A stretch of 64,000 nt of DNA from Castellaniella sp. MT123 (GTDB lineage Bacteria; Pseudomonadota; Gammaproteobacteria; Burkholderiales; Burkholderiaceae_B), in NCBI RefSeq assembly GCF_039614765.1, contig NZ_CP154879.1, positions 1,240,001-1,304,000 of the forward strand, given 5' to 3'. The notes under the pieces were generated by a model, which was given only the letters and a program-made list of their open reading frames with translations, was not told where the DNA came from and did no database searches. Of the stretch, positions 17,575-28,359 are shown one piece after another; position 1 is the first letter of the stretch; the number at the start of each line of letters is the position of its first letter. The translations under genes and the position numbers were made by a program.

Positions 17575-19685
17575 GCAGGACTCCCGCCGATGACGGCCGT
17601 GACCCGGATCATACGCTCCTCAGGGATCTCGGCGCTGGAGAGCACCGCCATGTGCGGCAGATGATGGCGCAGGAAGCGCGACAGGGACGCCCGCAACATG
17701 GGCGGCACAACCAGCACGGGCGCATTGCCCTTGTCTTCCTGTTCCTGGACGTGCCGCTGCGTCTCGCCCAGCAGGTTTTCCGCCAGCCCGGGTTCCAGCG
17801 CGCCGCTCGCGCCCAGCGCCTGCATCAGCACCCGCTCGAGGCGCGAATCCAGTCCGATGACCCGCAATTCCTCTTCGCCCGCAAACCAGTGCTGGACGAT
17901 GGCCCGGCCCAGGGCCACCCGGGTCTGGGCCAACAGCTCGTCCTGGTTGGGGCCGGTGCCGGCCGGATTGAGGCTGGCAAGACGCGGCGCATATTCGGTG
18001 ACTGTCTCGAGGATGCTGCGCATATCGCGGATGGGGACTTCCTCGTCCAGCAGGCTGCGCAGCAGATTCTGCAACTGCGGCAGGGTGATCGTCTTGGGCA
18101 CCAGATCCTCGACCAGCTTGGGCACGTCGCGCCCGACGTGGTCCAGCAGCTGCTGCGTTTCCTGGCGGCCCAGCAGCTTGGCGCCATACCGGTGCATCAG
18201 GTGATTGAGGTGTGTGGCCACGACGGTCGCGGCATCCACGACGGTGTAACCCGCAATCTGCGCCTGCTCACGCAGGGACGCGTCGATCCAGACGGCGGGC
18301 AAGCCGAAGGCCGGATCCTTGGTCGGCGTCCCCTGGACCGGCGCCGTCACCCCGCCCGGATCGATGGCCAGCCATTGGCCGGTCTGGGCGACGCCACGGC
18401 CGATCTCCACACCAAAAAGCTGGATGCGGTAATCCGTCGGCTTGATTTCCAGGTTGTCCCGGATATGCACCACGGGGGGCAGAAAGCCCATCTCCTGCGC
18501 GAACTTTTTACGCAGGCTGCGGATGCGATGCAACAGCTCTCCGCTTTGTTGATGATCCACCAGCGAGATCAGGCGGTAGCCGACCTCCAGGCCCAGCGGA
18601 TCCACGGTGGAGACGTCATCCCAACTGGCCTCGGAGGCTGCGGCAACGGCCGCAGTCTGCTCCTGGCTGGGCCTGGAGTCCGCAACCTTCTGTTCACGCT
18701 GCTTACGCTGATGCAGCGCCCACCCCACGCCGCCGAGGATGGCGGCCAGCAGCAGGAACGCGACGTGCGGCATATTGGGAATCAGGCCCATCAGGGTCAG
18801 GATCCCGGCGGTGATGAACAGGACATTGGGATTGGAGAACAGTTGCCCCAGTACCTGCTGGCCCACGTCCTCGTCGGTCGCCACCCGCGACACCACCACA
18901 CCCGCCGCTGTGGAAATCACCAGCGCCGGAATCTGCGCCACCAACCCGTCGCCGATCGTCAGCAAGGTATAGACGTTTCCTGCGTCGCCCAGCGACATAT
19001 TGTGCTGCGCCACCCCGACGATCAGGCCACCGATGATGTTGATCACCATGATCAGCAGACCGGCGACGGCATCCCCGCGCACGAACTTGCTGGCGCCGTC
19101 CATGGCCCCATAGAACTCGGCTTCCTGGGAGACTTCGCTGCGGCGCCGGCGGGCATCGTCCTCGCCGATCAGACCGGCATTCAGGTCGGCATCGATGGCC
19201 ATCTGCTTGCCGGGCATGGCATCCAGGGTGAAGCGTGCGCCGACTTCCGCGATCCGGCCGGCGCCCTTGGTGATGACGATGAAGTTGATGATCACCAGGA
19301 TGATGAACACCACGATGCCCACGGCGAAATTGCCGCCGACCAGGAAATGGCCGAAGGCCTCGATCACGTGGCCCGCGGCGGCCGGGCCCTTGTGGCCGTT
19401 CATCAACACCACGCGGGTGGAGGCCACGTTCAGTGACAGGCGCAGCAAGGTGGCAAACAGCAGCACCGAGGGGAAGGCGGCGAAATCCAGCGGCTTGCGG
19501 GTGAACATCGCCACCAGCAGGATCATCACCGACAAGGCGATGTTGAACGTGAACAGCAGGTCCAGGACGAACGGCGGCAAGGGCAGGATCATCATGCCCA
19601 GCACCATGAGGATCAGCACCGGTCCCGCCATCAGGCGGGCATGCCCGAAACCTTGGGTCTTGAGAAAATCCAGGAAATTGTTCAT
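17571..19685 (-). CDS. flhA: Flagellar export apparatus protein FlhA
   Basis: Large integral membrane component of the flagellar type III export gate, 704 residues. The N-terminal half has about eight membrane segments (VLILMVLGMMILPLPPFVLD and following) and the FHIPEP region GARFTLDAMPGKQMAIDADL. The C-terminal half is the cytoplasmic docking ring, ending in a substrate-binding part (MLRASLSRFLRHHLPHMAVL). The start overlaps the flhB stop (ATGA), and the stop overlaps the flhF start (GTGA), so the three genes are translationally coupled. Confidence 0.97.
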   Translation of the reverse strand: MNNFLDFLKTQGFGHARLMAGPVLILMVLGMMILPLPPFVLDLLFTFNIALSVMILLVAMFTRKPLDFAAFPSVLLFATLLRLSLNVASTRVVLMNGHKGPAAAGHVIEAFGHFLVGGNFAVGIVVFIILVIINFIVITKGAGRIAEVGARFTLDAMPGKQMAIDADLNAGLIGEDDARRRRSEVSQEAEFYGAMDGASKFVRGDAVAGLLIMVINIIGGLIVGVAQHNMSLGDAGNVYTLLTIGDGLVAQIPALVISTAAGVVVSRVATDEDVGQQVLGQLFSNPNVLFITAGILTLMGLIPNMPHVAFLLLAAILGGVGWALHQRKQREQKVADSRPSQEQTAAVAAASEASWDDVSTVDPLGLEVGYRLISLVDHQQSGELLHRIRSLRKKFAQEMGFLPPVVHIRDNLEIKPTDYRIQLFGVEIGRGVAQTGQWLAIDPGGVTAPVQGTPTKDPAFGLPAVWIDASLREQAQIAGYTVVDAATVVATHLNHLMHRYGAKLLGRQETQQLLDHVGRDVPKLVEDLVPKTITLPQLQNLLRSLLDEEVPIRDMRSILETVTEYAPRLASLNPAGTGPNQDELLAQTRVALGRAIVQHWFAGEEELRVIGLDSRLERVLMQALGASGALEPGLAENLLGETQRHVQEQEDKGNAPVLVVPPMLRASLSRFLRHHLPHMAVLSSAEIPEERMIRVTAVIGGSPA

Positions 19686-20845
19686 GAGACGAATGCGGGT
19701 GCCGCTTCAGGGCTGCGTTGCGGATCGAGTTCGGGAGGGACCGGCAGTGCCTGCGGCGCAGGTGGCAGTGTACCCGAGCCCTGCCGCCAGTTGCGGACCT
19801 GATAGACCCAGGCCAGCACTTCGGCCACGGCGGCATACAGCGCAGCCGGGATTTCCCGATCCAGTTCAACGTGATGATACAGGGCACGCGCCAGCGGCGG
19901 CGCCTCCAGGCGGGCAACCTGATGTTCCTCGGCCAGCTTGCGGATCTGCGCGGCGATCAGTCCCGCGCCTTTGGCGACCACCATCGGCGCCCCCCCCTGC
20001 CCCTCGCGGTAGCGCAAGGCCACCGCGTAATGGGTGGGGTTGGTCACGACCACGTCGGCGTCGGGCACCGCGCTCATCATGCGCCGCCGCGCCATGGCAC
20101 GCTGCTGCTGGCGGATGCGGCCCTTGACGTGCGGGTCGCCTTCGCTTTCCTTGTGTTCCTGCTTGACGTCCTCGCGCGACATGCGCAGTTGCTTGGCATG
20201 GTTCCATAACTGCCAGGGCACGTCGATCAGAACGATGATGATCAGGGACGATGCGATCAGCAGACTGCAGGTCGCCGCCAGTTCAAGCCCCCGGGCCAGC
20301 CCCTCGGTGGGCGGCATGTGCGACAACGCCAGCATGTCCTCGCGATAGGACCAGATCACCTTCACCGCCACGTAGCCTACCAGGACGGCCTTGCCCAGCG
20401 TCTTGATCAGCTCGATGAAGGTCTGCATCTGGACGAACCGCTTGAGCCCCTTGAGCGGGTTGAGGCGCTCGAACTTGGGCTCCAGCGCCTTGGACGACAA
20501 TAGGAAACCGCCCAGCGCGACCGATGAAAAAACCCCGACGACCAGCAGCAGCCCCAGGATGGGCAGAATCACCAGCAGGCCCTGCCAGGCCGAGGCCGCG
20601 GCGACATTGAGCATGACGTCGGGATCCCGCACGATCCTCGGATCGAACCACAAGCCGCTGCGCAGCACGCCCTCCAGGGCGCGAAACAGCGACCCACCGC
20701 CGAACCACAGGGCACCGATGCCGCTGATCAGGGCCATGAACGTGCCCAGTTCGCGCGAACGCGCAACCTGCCCCTCCTCGCGCGCCTTTTCCAGGCGCCG
20801 GGGCGAGGCGGCTTCAGTCTTTTCGAGATCGCTGTCCTCGGCCAT
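19682..20845 (-). CDS. flhB: Flagellar export switch protein FlhB
   Basis: Membrane protein of the export gate that switches substrate class from rod/hook to filament. It has 387 residues. The N-terminal part (DLEKTEAASPRRLEKAREEG) precedes four membrane segments, and the cytoplasmic autocleavage motif NPTH is at 269-272, the same position as in Salmonella. The C-terminal tail of about 30 residues is Pro-rich. It follows cheZ with a 22-base gap and overlaps flhA by 4 bases. Confidence 0.97.
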   Translation of the reverse strand: MAEDSDLEKTEAASPRRLEKAREEGQVARSRELGTFMALISGIGALWFGGGSLFRALEGVLRSGLWFDPRIVRDPDVMLNVAAASAWQGLLVILPILGLLLVVGVFSSVALGGFLLSSKALEPKFERLNPLKGLKRFVQMQTFIELIKTLGKAVLVGYVAVKVIWSYREDMLALSHMPPTEGLARGLELAATCSLLIASSLIIIVLIDVPWQLWNHAKQLRMSREDVKQEHKESEGDPHVKGRIRQQQRAMARRRMMSAVPDADVVVTNPTHYAVALRYREGQGGAPMVVAKGAGLIAAQIRKLAEEHQVARLEAPPLARALYHHVELDREIPAALYAAVAEVLAWVYQVRNWRQGSGTLPPAPQALPVPPELDPQRSPEAAPAFVS

Positions 20846-20867
20846 CTGGTCGGGCGCCCGTCGTCAG

Positions 20868-21515
20868 TCAGAAACCCAGGCTGGCCAACAAGTCGTCCAC
20901 CTGATCCTGATTGGCCACCACGTCGTTCTTGCCCTCGGCGTTCACGACCGGGCCATTGAGCAGCGATTGGGTTTCCTCGCGCTTTTCCTGAGGCGCGTTG
21001 TCGATCAGCACCTGGACGAGTTCGGTCTCGATGGTACCAATGACCCCCAGCATCTTCATGATCACCTGGCCGGTCAGGTCCTGGAAGTCCTGGGCCATGA
21101 TGATTTCCATCAGATTGTTCTGCGAGGCCTGGGTCTTTTCGGGGACGCCCTTGATGAAAGCCCGGGTGTCGTCCACCAGCGCGCGCGCCTGATCGAGCTC
21201 GACCGGATGCTCGAACCAGTCCTGCCAGCGCGCATCCAGCGCCCGCGCGTCGCTTTGCATCGTTTCCTGCCAGGGCTGGATCTGCTCGGCGGCATTCAGC
21301 ACGCGGTTGGCCGCCTGCTCCGTCATCTGCGCTACGTAGTGCAGCCGGTCGCGGGCGTCCGGAATGGCATGCGCGGCGTCCTTGATGGCCTGATCCAGAC
21401 CCAGTTCCCGCATGCTCATGCGCAGCGTGCGCGTCAGATGGGCGATCCGGTGAATCAGGTCCAGCGAAGGCGCCTGGAAGTCGATCTGCCCGTTTTCCGT
21501 CTGTTCTGCAGTCAT
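20868..21515 (-). CDS. cheZ: CheY-P phosphatase CheZ
   Basis: Accelerates dephosphorylation of CheY-P. From ATG 21513-21515 ([13 protein letters not shown]) it has 215 residues. The long central helical hairpin includes [20 protein letters not shown] with the catalytic Gln region, and the C-terminus [12 protein letters not shown] is the CheY-binding peptide. It lies 10 bases after cheY. Presence of CheZ is typical of beta- and gammaproteobacterial chemotaxis systems. Confidence 0.95.
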   Translation of the reverse strand: MTAEQTENGQIDFQAPSLDLIHRIAHLTRTLRMSMRELGLDQAIKDAAHAIPDARDRLHYVAQMTEQAANRVLNAAEQIQPWQETMQSDARALDARWQDWFEHPVELDQARALVDDTRAFIKGVPEKTQASQNNLMEIIMAQDFQDLTGQVIMKMLGVIGTIETELVQVLIDNAPQEKREETQSLLNGPVVNAEGKNDVVANQDQVDDLLASLGF

Positions 21516-21525
21516 GATGCGCCCC

Positions 21526-21909
21526 TTACAGTTTCTCGAAGATCTTGTTGAGTTTTTCCTCGAGTGTGGCTGCCGTGAAAGGCTTGACCACATAGCCGCT
21601 GGCGCCGGCCTGGGCCGCCGCGATGATGTTTTCCTTCTTGGCCTCGGCGGTGACCATCAGCACCGGCAGCGTGGCCAGGTTCGGATCGGCGCGGATGTTC
21701 TGCAGCATCGTCAGACCATCCATGTTCGGCATGTTCCAGTCGGACACGACGAACTCGAACCCCCCATTGCGCAGCTTTTCCAGGCCGATGGCGCCATCTT
21801 CCGCCTCGTCGACGTTTTCATAGCCCAGGTCTTTGAGCAGATTCTTGATGATCCGGCGCATCGTGGGGAAGTCATCGACGACCAGGATTTTCAACGTTTT
21901 TTGAACCAC
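21526..21909 (-). CDS. cheY: Chemotaxis response regulator CheY
   Basis: Single-domain response regulator that binds the flagellar switch when phosphorylated. It has 127 residues with all key residues: Asp12/Asp13, phospho-acceptor Asp57 ([10 protein letters not shown]), Thr87 and Lys109. The C-terminal [11 protein letters not shown] is the usual last helix. It sits between cheB and cheZ. Confidence 0.97.
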   Translation of the reverse strand: MVQKTLKILVVDDFPTMRRIIKNLLKDLGYENVDEAEDGAIGLEKLRNGGFEFVVSDWNMPNMDGLTMLQNIRADPNLATLPVLMVTAEAKKENIIAAAQAGASGYVVKPFTAATLEEKLNKIFEKL

Positions 21910-21965
21910 AGGTCACACTCCAGTCAATAAATGCAGCAAGGTAGGCAGGGAATCCTTGCTGTTGT

Positions 21966-23033
21966 TCACACCCGGTGCCCGTAGGCGCCCGCACTTTTCA
22001 GAATCCGTTCACTGATCTCGTCCAGCGGGACGGCCTCTTCGGCGGCGCCGATCAGCAAGGCCTCGCGCGGCATGCCAAAGACGATGCAACTGGCCTCGTC
22101 CTGGGCGAAGGTCCGCGCCCCCGCCTCGCGCATGGCCAGCAACCCCTGGGCACCGTCCTTTCCCATGCCGGTCAGAATGACGCCCACCGCGTTTTTCCCT
22201 GCGACCTGCGCAGCCGAATGGAACAGGACATCGACAGAGGGGCGATGCCGGTTCACCGGATCGGTGTATTCCAGTTTGACCACGTAATTGGCGCCGGAAC
22301 GGGCCAGTTTCATGTGCGCGATGCCCCCCGGTGCCAGATAGACGTGCCCCGGCAAGACACGCTGCCCGTCCTCGGCCTCGTGAACCTGGACGGCGCACAG
22401 ACCGTCGAGACGCTGGACGAAGGATTTGGTGAAGCCCGCGGGCATGTGCTGCGTGATCATGATAGCCGGGCTGTTGGCCGGCAGAGGTTCCAGCACGTGG
22501 CGGATCGCTTCTGTCCCACCGGTGGAGGACCCGATCATGATGAGCTTTTCGGTCGTGGAGAAATTGCCCGCCAGGCGCGGCCGCGCGGGATGATCGCCCG
22601 CGTGCGCCGGCCGAGGGCGCAGCCGCGCGTGCGCAGCCGCCCGGATCTTGTCGGCGATCATGTCGCTGTATTCCATCAGCCCGTCGCGCAAGCCGAGCTT
22701 GGGCTTGGTGACGAAATCGACCGCCCCGAGTTCCAGCGCGCGCAGCGTGACCTCGGAGTTGCGCTCGGTCAGGGATGACACCATAACCACCGGCATTGGC
22801 CGCAGGCGCATCAGCCGTTCGAGAAAATCGAGGCCGTCCATGCGCGGCATTTCCACATCCAGCGTCAGGACGTCGGGATTGTGCTGCTTGATCAGTTCAC
22901 GCGCAATCAGCGGATCCGGCGCGGTCGCAACGACTTCCAGATCCGGCTGCCCATTGATGATCTCCGTCATCAGGCTGCGCACCAGCGCCGAATCATCCAC
23001 ACACAACACACGAATTTTCTTGATTTCAGCCAT
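21966..23033 (-). CDS. cheB: Chemotaxis protein-glutamate methylesterase CheB
   Basis: Removes methyl groups from, and deamidates, chemoreceptors. From ATG 23031-23033 ([20 protein letters not shown]) it has 355 residues. The receiver domain has [16 protein letters not shown]; the catalytic domain has [14 protein letters not shown] (nucleophile Ser), [16 protein letters not shown] and [15 protein letters not shown]. An in-frame TTG at 23052-23054 is less likely. It follows cheR with a short gap. Confidence 0.96.
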   Translation of the reverse strand: MAEIKKIRVLCVDDSALVRSLMTEIINGQPDLEVVATAPDPLIARELIKQHNPDVLTLDVEMPRMDGLDFLERLMRLRPMPVVMVSSLTERNSEVTLRALELGAVDFVTKPKLGLRDGLMEYSDMIADKIRAAAHARLRPRPAHAGDHPARPRLAGNFSTTEKLIMIGSSTGGTEAIRHVLEPLPANSPAIMITQHMPAGFTKSFVQRLDGLCAVQVHEAEDGQRVLPGHVYLAPGGIAHMKLARSGANYVVKLEYTDPVNRHRPSVDVLFHSAAQVAGKNAVGVILTGMGKDGAQGLLAMREAGARTFAQDEASCIVFGMPREALLIGAAEEAVPLDEISERILKSAGAYGHRV

Positions 23034-23056
23034 ATCAGCAATTGTTCCCGGCAAGT

Positions 23057-23905
23057 TCAGGCAAGCTCATACACGGTCTGCCCTCGAAGCCGCAGGGATT
23101 TCGTCAGGTACGTAAAGTTTTCCGAGTGCCCCGCGAACATCAGACCGCCTGATTTGAGCAAGGGCACGAAGCGATCCAGGATTCGTGTCTGAGTCGGCTT
23201 GTCGAAGTAGATCATGGTGTTGCGGCAGAAGATCGCATCGAACTTCTGGTTCACCGGCCAGACGGGCGCCACGAGATTCAGCTCATCGAAGGTCACCAGG
23301 TTGCGAATCACCGGTTTAACCATCGCCATACCGGCCTGCCGACCCGTCCCGCGCAGAAAATAACGGCGCAGAAATTCCGGTGGCACCGGCTTGATGCGAT
23401 CCAGGGTATAGACCCCCTTGCGCGCCTGCGCCAGGGCCTGCACGTCGATGTCGGTCGCGAGGACCGAGATGCCGACGTCCGACTGGCCGCAGGCGTCATG
23501 CAGGGTCATCGCCAGCGTGTAAGGCTCTTCACCCGTCGACGAGGCGCAGCACCAGACCGAGATCGGCTTGCGCCGCGTCCGCACGAAGTCCGCCAGGATC
23601 TGGAAATGGTGCTGCTCGCGGAAGAACGCCGTGTGATTGATCGTGAAGGCGCTGATGAAGCGGTCCCATTCTTCGGCCTGGGGATTCTGTTCGAGCAGAT
23701 TCAGGTAATCGCGCACCGAATCGAGGCCGGAATGATGGGACCGCAGCCCCAGCGTGCGTGCCGCCATGTCCCGTTTATGGTCGCCCAGCACGATCCCGGC
23801 CCGCTTGTGCAGGATATCGACCACGCGGGCAAGGTCCTGCGGCTCCGCCTTGGGCAAAGCCGGCTGCGAGAAATACGAGACGGAGGATACGGCATCGTGA
23901 ATCAT
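23057..23905 (-). CDS. cheR: Chemotaxis protein methyltransferase CheR
   Basis: SAM-dependent methyltransferase that methylates receptor glutamates. From ATG 23903-23905 it has 282 residues. [31 protein letters not shown] (SAM site), [16 protein letters not shown] and [14 protein letters not shown] are the family motifs. It follows the MCP by 16 bases. Neither MCP in this window ends in the pentapeptide to which enteric CheR binds. Confidence 0.95.
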   Translation of the reverse strand: MIHDAVSSVSYFSQPALPKAEPQDLARVVDILHKRAGIVLGDHKRDMAARTLGLRSHHSGLDSVRDYLNLLEQNPQAEEWDRFISAFTINHTAFFREQHHFQILADFVRTRRKPISVWCCASSTGEEPYTLAMTLHDACGQSDVGISVLATDIDVQALAQARKGVYTLDRIKPVPPEFLRRYFLRGTGRQAGMAMVKPVIRNLVTFDELNLVAPVWPVNQKFDAIFCRNTMIYFDKPTQTRILDRFVPLLKSGGLMFAGHSENFTYLTKSLRLRGQTVYELA

Positions 23906-23921
23906 AAGAGGTGCTCTGTGC

Positions 23922-25646
23922 TCAAGCCTGCTCCAGAGCCAGCCTCGATGCGCCCGCCGCCGGCTCGTAGCCGAGCTGCCCGCCATGGACGTCGATCACC
24001 GGGCCACCCTCCTGGATCTGGAAAGTGGCCACGGCGGCGCTGAGGTGCTCGGCCTGATCCAGCAGGGAGCCCGCCGCGCTGGCCGCTTCCTGGACCAAGG
24101 CCGCATTCTGCTGCACCACGTTGTCCATGTCGGTAACCGCAGCATTGATCTGGCCGATGCCTTCGGCTTGCTCGCGCGAGGCCGAGGAAATCTCGTTCAT
24201 GATCGCCGTCACCCCCTGCACGGACTGGACGATCTCGCCCATGATGCGCCCGGCGTCCTGGACACGCTCCGAGCCTTCGCGGATACGCACCACGGAATCG
24301 TCGATCAGCCCCTTGATTTCCTTGGCGGCCTGGGCGCTGCGCTGCGCCAGCGAGCGGACCTCGCCCGCCACCACGGCAAATCCCTTGCCCTGCTCGCCCG
24401 CGCGGGCCGCCTCGACGGCGGCATTGAGCGCCAGGATATTGGTCTGGAAGGCAATCCCGTCGATGACACCGACGATCTCGGCCATCTTGCCGGAGCTGCT
24501 GGTGATGCCGGTCATGGTCTCGGCGACACTGGACACGGCCGTCCCTCCCCGCTGAGCGACCTGGGCGGCGCTTTTCGCCAGCTGATCGGCCTGCTCGGCG
24601 TGATCGGAGTTCTGGCGCACCGTGCTGGCGAGCTGTTCCATGCTGGCCGCCGTCTGCTGCAGCGACGCCGCCTGCTGCTCGGTGCGGCTGCTCAGGTCCG
24701 TATTGCCGGCAAAAATTTCCTGGGACCCCACACGGATCTCGCCGACGCCGCTGCGCACCGTGGCCACCATGCGTACCAGGCTTTCCTGCATGCGCTGCAT
24801 GGCCAGATACAGGACGCCGATCTCATTGCGGGACGGCACCTGGATGGCCGCCGTCAGGTCGCCTGCGGCGATGCGGTCGAAGTGCTCGCCAGCGCGCCGC
24901 AGAGGGCGCAGCACGACGCGCTGCAGGAACAGGTAGGCGGCGATGGCAAACAGCAGCGCCACGACCATAGAGACGCCGACGATCAGGATCACGTTCTGGA
25001 GATGGGCCCTTTCGTCCTCCATCTTCCGGTGCGTCCATTCGCTCTGTTGCTGGCGCAATACGGTGTAGGCCTTGTTGAACCGCTGCTCCGCCGGCTGGAC
25101 TTTTTCTCTTTGCAGCCGGTCATACTGATCGATATTCCCTTCCTTGAGTTGAGCCAGTACCGTGGGAACAGTGTCGACCAATCCGCTAAAGAGCTTGGCG
25201 ACCTGGGTGCTGTCCCCCTCCGCGCTCAGGTACGTGCTCGCGGCGGAATTGAACAGATCCATGGTTTCGTTGGCCCGGAACAAGGAGGATTCCGCGCCGG
25301 CGATCAGGCGGCGGGTGTCGTCGCTGATCTCTTGCGCGGATGCGCCACCGCCCGTGTTCCAGTTGGCGGCGATGGCATTGTTGCGCAGATCGTTGTTGAC
25401 GACGATGCTGGCCAGCGCCCGGCCCATGCCGACTTGCGCGTCCTTGTACTGATTGACCGCGTCGTCCAGCAAGGAAATGGATTCCTGTCCGTTGGCGACC
25501 TGCTCGAACGCATCATTGTTCATCTTCAGGGACAGCACGCCCAGCAGCGCGCCCGAAATGAGCATGATGAAGAAAAAAACAAGCACCAGAACCAGACTGG
25601 TGCGGACCTTGAGCGCGCCAAGAAACGACTTTTGACTTGCCTGCAT
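23922..25646 (-). CDS. Methyl-accepting chemotaxis protein (Tsr-like)
   Basis: Chemoreceptor inside the che operon. From ATG 25644-25646 (MQASQKSFLGALKVRTSLVL) it has 574 residues. TM1 covers about residues 15-40 and a four-helix Tar/Tsr-type periplasmic domain follows. TM2 and HAMP come next (RRAGEHFDRIAAGDLTAAIQ), and then the conserved signalling hairpin ([20 protein letters not shown]). It lacks the C-terminal NWETF-type pentapeptide. The ligand cannot be assigned; the position between cheW and cheR is like tsr/tar in related flagellar loci. Confidence 0.95.
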   Translation of the reverse strand: MQASQKSFLGALKVRTSLVLVLVFFFIMLISGALLGVLSLKMNNDAFEQVANGQESISLLDDAVNQYKDAQVGMGRALASIVVNNDLRNNAIAANWNTGGGASAQEISDDTRRLIAGAESSLFRANETMDLFNSAASTYLSAEGDSTQVAKLFSGLVDTVPTVLAQLKEGNIDQYDRLQREKVQPAEQRFNKAYTVLRQQQSEWTHRKMEDERAHLQNVILIVGVSMVVALLFAIAAYLFLQRVVLRPLRRAGEHFDRIAAGDLTAAIQVPSRNEIGVLYLAMQRMQESLVRMVATVRSGVGEIRVGSQEIFAGNTDLSSRTEQQAASLQQTAASMEQLASTVRQNSDHAEQADQLAKSAAQVAQRGGTAVSSVAETMTGITSSSGKMAEIVGVIDGIAFQTNILALNAAVEAARAGEQGKGFAVVAGEVRSLAQRSAQAAKEIKGLIDDSVVRIREGSERVQDAGRIMGEIVQSVQGVTAIMNEISSASREQAEGIGQINAAVTDMDNVVQQNAALVQEAASAAGSLLDQAEHLSAAVATFQIQEGGPVIDVHGGQLGYEPAAGASRLALEQA

Positions 25647-25755
25647 GAATTCAGAACCTCGTGGGCATGGATGCGTCTGCGAGAGCGAAAGACGAGGTCC
25701 AACGCTCCGCCTGCTTGATGTGTGTACTGGAGAATCAGCCAAACGGGCCGCCCGA

Positions 25756-26253
25756 TCAGGCCACCGCGCTTTCGACCAGTGCCATTTCATCGCTGGTCAT
25801 GAGTTTTTCGATATCGACCAGAATCAGCATGCGCTCGCCCACGGTCCCGATCCCCGTCAGGTGTTCCGTCGAAAAGGCGGATCCGAACTGCGGCGCGGCA
25901 CTGATCTGGGACGGTTGCAGTATCAGAACGTCGGACACCCCGTCCACGACAACCCCGACGACACGCGAGCGAACGTTGAGGATCACCACCACGGTCTGGG
26001 CTGTGTATTCCACGTTGTCCATGTTGAACTTCATGCGCAGATCAACGATCGGCACGATCACGCCGCGCAGATTGGTCACGCCCTTGATGAAGGACGGTAC
26101 GTTGGCGATGCGGGTCACGGTCTGGCTGTCATAGCCCCGGATCTCCTGCACCTTCAGGATGTCGATACCATATTCCTGGTTGGCCAGGGTGAAGAGCAGG
26201 AATTCCATACCCTGGGTTTCGACCTGATCCTGTTTGACGGCGGAAAGATTCAT
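25756..26253 (-). CDS. cheW: Chemotaxis coupling protein CheW
   Basis: Adaptor that links receptors to CheA. It has 165 residues in a single CheW (SH3-like) domain: [40 protein letters not shown]-like core and [14 protein letters not shown]. It lies 30 bases after cheA. Confidence 0.96.
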   Translation of the reverse strand: MNLSAVKQDQVETQGMEFLLFTLANQEYGIDILKVQEIRGYDSQTVTRIANVPSFIKGVTNLRGVIVPIVDLRMKFNMDNVEYTAQTVVVILNVRSRVVGVVVDGVSDVLILQPSQISAAPQFGSAFSTEHLTGIGTVGERMLILVDIEKLMTSDEMALVESAVA

Positions 26254-26283
26254 GGTGGCTCCGAAAAAGCGAGGGAAAGGGGG

Positions 26284-28350
26284 TCAGGCCGCCGCGGCGA
26301 CCGTGCGCATCGTGGCGGTCCGGCGCAATGCGAAAACGTCCACGATCAGGGCCACGCAGCCATCGCCCAGGATCGTGGCGGCGGAAATCCCCGGAACCTT
26401 GCGGTAGTTGGTTTCGAGGTTCTTCACGACCACCTGATGCTGGCCGATCAGATGATCCACCATCAGGGCGAAGCGCTGGTCTTCGGCCTGCAGGATGACG
26501 GCGATCGCCCGGGTCAGATCGGTCTCGGCGTCATGCACATTGAAGACCTCGTGCAGTGCGATGATCGGTAGATATTCGCCACGGACATGCAACATCTGCT
26601 CGGTTTCGGAGATCCGGTGGATCTGATCCGGCGTCGCCTGCATCGATTCAGTGACATGCGACAGCGGCAGGATGAAGGTTTCCTCGCCGACCTTGACCGA
26701 CATGCCGTCCAGGATGGCCAGGGTCAGGGGCAGGACGATGCGGGTCGTCGTACCCTCGCCCTTGCGCGAGGACAGCTGCACATGCCCGCCCATGCTCTGG
26801 ATGTTGCGGCGCACGACGTCCATGCCGACACCCCGACCGGAGATGTCCGTGACCTTTTCCGCTGTGGAGAATCCGGGGGCGAAGATAAGCTGCCAGAGTT
26901 CGTCGTCAGGCGTCGATTCGGAGACCGGGAAGCCAGAGGAAATGGCTTTCTTCAGAATTTTTTCGCGATTCAGACCGGCCCCGTCGTCGATCACGTCGAT
27001 GATGATCTGGCCGCCGCTGTGCTGCGCGGACAGGATCAGGGTGCCCTCGGGGTCCTTGCCCTGGGCGATCCGGGCTTCCGGAACTTCCAGGCCATGATCC
27101 AGGCTGTTGCGCACCAGGTGCGTCAAGGGGTCGATGATGCGCTCGATCAGGCTCTTGTCCAGTTCGGTGGCCTGGCCCTTGGTGACCAGCTTGATCTGCT
27201 TGCCCAATTTCTGGGCGTTTTCGCGCACGACGCGCGGGAAACGGCTGAACACATAGTCCATGGGCATCATGCGGATGGACATCACGGCTTCCTGCAGGTC
27301 GCGGGCATTGCGTTCGAACTGTTCGATGCCGCTGAGCAGCCGGTCGTGCAGGACGGGATCCAGGGACTGCGCCGTCTGTACCAACATGGCCTGGGTGATG
27401 ACCAGTTCGCCCACCAGGTTGATGATCTGATCGACTTTTTCGACGCCAACCCGGATGGTGCCGCTTTCTTTTTTGGCAGTCTTGGTGCCTGCGGGCTTGT
27501 CCGCGGAGTCCGGATGATCGACGGAAGCGGCAGGCCGATCCTCAGCGTCGGTGGACGTATCCGCCGAAGCCGGGGCCGCAGGCGCGGGCACAGCGTGGGC
27601 GACAGGCGCCGTGCCGGCATCCGGCGCCACCGCGGGCTGGGTCGTGGTGGCCGCCCCACCCGGAAGGGGTTCGCGGCTGATCGCCACCTGGTCGGCATTG
27701 ACGATGAAGCAGCAGACCGCTTCCAGATCAGACGCCGGCGTCACGGTATGCAGCCACAGGGACAACGTGCCATTGTCATGGTCGCGATGCAGGATGTCGC
27801 CCATGAGCGACATCTCTTCGGCCAGGGGCTCGACGTCCTTGTCCTGGATGCGGCTGATGCGCACCACGACCGGCAGATCGCCCGACGCCACCGCCTGGGC
27901 CGCCACGGGTGCCGCCGCGGCGACCGGAGCGGCTGCCGCCCCACCCTGCTGCTGTTCCAGGGCCAACTGACGCAATTGCGCGCAGATACGCTCGTAGACC
28001 TGCTGGTCCGGCTTTTCCGAGCCGCGATACGCGGCGACTTGATCGGTCAACACGTCCTTGGTTTCCAGAAATAAATCGATCATATCCTGACGCAACGCCA
28101 TCTCGCCATGGCGGATCAGGTCCAGGAGGTTCTCCAGCAAATGGGTCGTCTTGGCCAGTTCCTCGAAGCAGCCGAAGGTCCCGGCCCCCCCCTTGATGGA
28201 GTGAGCCGCGCGAAAGATGCCGTTCAGGTCATCCGAATCCGGATTCTCCAGATCGAGGCTGAGCAGCAACTGCTCCATGTTGGCCAGCAGCTCGTCGGCT
28301 TCGTCGAAGAACGTATCGTAGAATTCACTCAGGTCCACGCCTGCACTCAT
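26284..28350 (-). CDS. cheA: Chemotaxis histidine kinase CheA
   Basis: Central kinase that phosphorylates CheY and CheB. It has 688 residues. P1 carries phospho-acceptor His50 (FRAAHSIKGGAGTFG). A P2-like domain with Ala/Pro linkers follows. The dimerisation and ATPase domains have RNSLDHGLEVPEARI, DDGAGLNREKILKKA and ISGRGVGMDVVRRNIQSMGG, and a C-terminal CheW-like P5 domain ends the protein. It lies 9 bases after motB, so motor and signalling genes share a transcript. Confidence 0.97.
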   Translation of the reverse strand: MSAGVDLSEFYDTFFDEADELLANMEQLLLSLDLENPDSDDLNGIFRAAHSIKGGAGTFGCFEELAKTTHLLENLLDLIRHGEMALRQDMIDLFLETKDVLTDQVAAYRGSEKPDQQVYERICAQLRQLALEQQQGGAAAAPVAAAAPVAAQAVASGDLPVVVRISRIQDKDVEPLAEEMSLMGDILHRDHDNGTLSLWLHTVTPASDLEAVCCFIVNADQVAISREPLPGGAATTTQPAVAPDAGTAPVAHAVPAPAAPASADTSTDAEDRPAASVDHPDSADKPAGTKTAKKESGTIRVGVEKVDQIINLVGELVITQAMLVQTAQSLDPVLHDRLLSGIEQFERNARDLQEAVMSIRMMPMDYVFSRFPRVVRENAQKLGKQIKLVTKGQATELDKSLIERIIDPLTHLVRNSLDHGLEVPEARIAQGKDPEGTLILSAQHSGGQIIIDVIDDGAGLNREKILKKAISSGFPVSESTPDDELWQLIFAPGFSTAEKVTDISGRGVGMDVVRRNIQSMGGHVQLSSRKGEGTTTRIVLPLTLAILDGMSVKVGEETFILPLSHVTESMQATPDQIHRISETEQMLHVRGEYLPIIALHEVFNVHDAETDLTRAIAVILQAEDQRFALMVDHLIGQHQVVVKNLETNYRKVPGISAATILGDGCVALIVDVFALRRTATMRTVAAAA

Positions 28351-28359
28351 GATCTGTCC

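Noticed and set aside
16072-17664. A plus-strand open frame of about 530 codons opposite flhF.
   Set aside because: Antisense shadow of a clear FlhF gene; composition is typical of shadow frames and there is no start signal.
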